A stretch of 31,302 nt of DNA from assembly GCA_041653995.1 (NCBI GenBank), contig JBAZEK010000007.1:1-31302 (forward strand). The letters are read 5' to 3'. Below the pieces are notes generated by a model. That model had not been told where the DNA came from and made no database searches. It saw only the letters and a program-made list of their open reading frames with translations. The stretch is from Dehalococcoidia bacterium (GTDB lineage Bacteria; Chloroflexota; Dehalococcoidia; GIF9; UBA5629). Below, one piece after another: positions 30,901 through 31,302 of the stretch. Position numbers and translations under genes: made by a program. Position 1 is the first letter of the stretch. Each line of letters starts with the position of its first letter.

Positions 30901-31086
30901 ATGAAAACAGAAAAAACCTATGGCAGTTACGAAAACCTCATAGCAGAGGGGAGTTACGACCTCGCCGCGAAAATGGAAAAAGAAAAAGCTAAAATAGGCC
31001 TCGTCCCCGTCGAGTGCGACTGTTGCGAAAAAGTGCGGTTTCTCCCCGCGGGTGAGCGGTGGTACTGCGGTTGTGCGGACGAGTAA
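30901..31086 (+). CDS. Small cysteine-rich (zinc-knuckle-like) protein
   Basis: A 61-residue protein with an amphipathic, Lys/Glu-rich first half (NLIAEGSYDLAAKMEKEKAK) and a C-terminal cysteine cluster: C39, C41, C42 and C56, C58 (VECDCCEKVRF ... WYCGCADE), likely a zinc knuckle. ATG 30901 is 7 bases after GAGGAG; the in-frame ATG at 30895 would be too close. Such small zinc proteins are common in phage early regions and may act on host regulators. Function unknown. Confidence 0.65.
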   Translation: MKTEKTYGSYENLIAEGSYDLAAKMEKEKAKIGLVPVECDCCEKVRFLPAGERWYCGCADE

Positions 31087-31090
31087 CTAT

Positions 31091-31170
31091 CAGCCCGCGA
31101 GGTGCGGGCAGGCGACCCGGCGGAATCCGGGAACGGGAAAGCTCCCCGAAAGAGAGCGAGGAGGAACCTC
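31091..31170 (+). promoter_or_regulatory. Structured 5' leader, copy 3
   Basis: Near-duplicate of the leader at 30334-30412. The first hairpin is longer here (GCCCGC/GCGGGC at 31093-31109), the CCCGG-N6-CCGGG hairpin is kept with a changed loop, and the last 45 bases before ATG are identical except for one C. Confidence 0.65.
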
Positions 31171-31302
31171 ATGAAGATGAAAAAGATAGACTTAGATCGG
31201 GTCGCCGCGATAGCGGCGGCCTGCTTCAGCATCGGGCTGAACCCGATGCCGAGGATTCGCCGGCTGTGGCCGGCGATTAAGTTCGCCGGCAAGGCGGCAC
31301 AA
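31171..31302 (+). CDS. Paralogue of the 30413 gene (partial, runs off the window)
   Basis: The frame opens MKMKKIDLDRVAAIAAACFS and matches the 30413 protein almost throughout the 44 codons visible; differences cluster at residues 4-8 and at the window end. The first three hairpins are preserved exactly; the fourth is partly lost. The same leader and Shine-Dalgarno precede it, so gene and leader were duplicated together. Confidence 0.7.
   Translation, partial: MKMKKIDLDRVAAIAAACFSIGLNPMPRIRRLWPAIKFAGKAAQ

Noticed and set aside
30657..30992. 111-codon plus-strand frame overlapping two small genes
   Set aside because: It runs through the terminator at 30798-30834 and both better-supported small genes, and has no Shine-Dalgarno.

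Overview
The window reads as part of a tailed double-stranded DNA bacteriophage (or prophage) genome from an uncultured source. Every supported gene lies on the + strand. The genes are tightly packed, with many ATGA, TAATG or TGATG stop/start overlaps. I see no tRNA, rRNA, integrase or CRISPR array. A large P22-like portal, an SU10/DUF5309-like capsid protein, a huge internal-protein-like gene and no visible tape-measure or sheath gene suggest a podovirus-like particle. Several families of degenerate simple repeats sit between and inside genes. Such repeats are common in environmental Gram-negative genomes, including PVC-group and deltaproteobacterial ones, but host assignment from this is weak.

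Layout. 1-905: small genes (a partial gene, a helical 93-residue protein, a zinc ribbon, an Arg/Gly-rich peptide) ending in a good intrinsic terminator. 1068-8342: head and connector module with scaffold, major capsid protein, a decoration-like protein flanked by dRS3-like palindromes, portal, and small head-completion or connector proteins. 8367-13342: four fibre-like genes in a row (collagen-like fibre, a fibre frameshifted at a T10 tract, a repeat fibre, and a YadA-like plus tail-collar fibre), all with Sec-signal-like N termini. 13345-15720: probable lysis cassette (three small membrane proteins, a DUF1353 protein, a TIM-barrel glycosidase-like protein) plus a small HNH protein with an N-terminal signal or anchor. 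15767-20802: four more structural or unknown proteins, one with 180-bp tandem repeats.

20802-29474 is a single 2890-codon gene. It looks like an injected polyvalent protein: helical N-terminal region, an embedded complete DnaN (beta sliding clamp)-like domain, an AT-rich inserted domain, an HEIGH zinc-metallopeptidase domain and a long C-terminal region resembling LPD38-type polyvalent-protein domains. The domains are separated by recurring near-identical linker DNA. One linker carries a separate 55-codon phage gene in another frame with its own Shine-Dalgarno sequence.

29520-31302 differs in character: a four-helix membrane protein, a roughly 350-bp non-coding region with a sigma70-like promoter, then small genes preceded by related structured leaders. 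The first of these genes consists almost entirely of back-to-back perfect hairpins and is partly duplicated at the window end.

The most notable points are the clamp domain inside an injected-type protein, the overprinted gene in its linker, signal peptides assembled from dispersed repeats, the T10 frameshift in a signal peptide, and the hairpin chain with its repeated leader.
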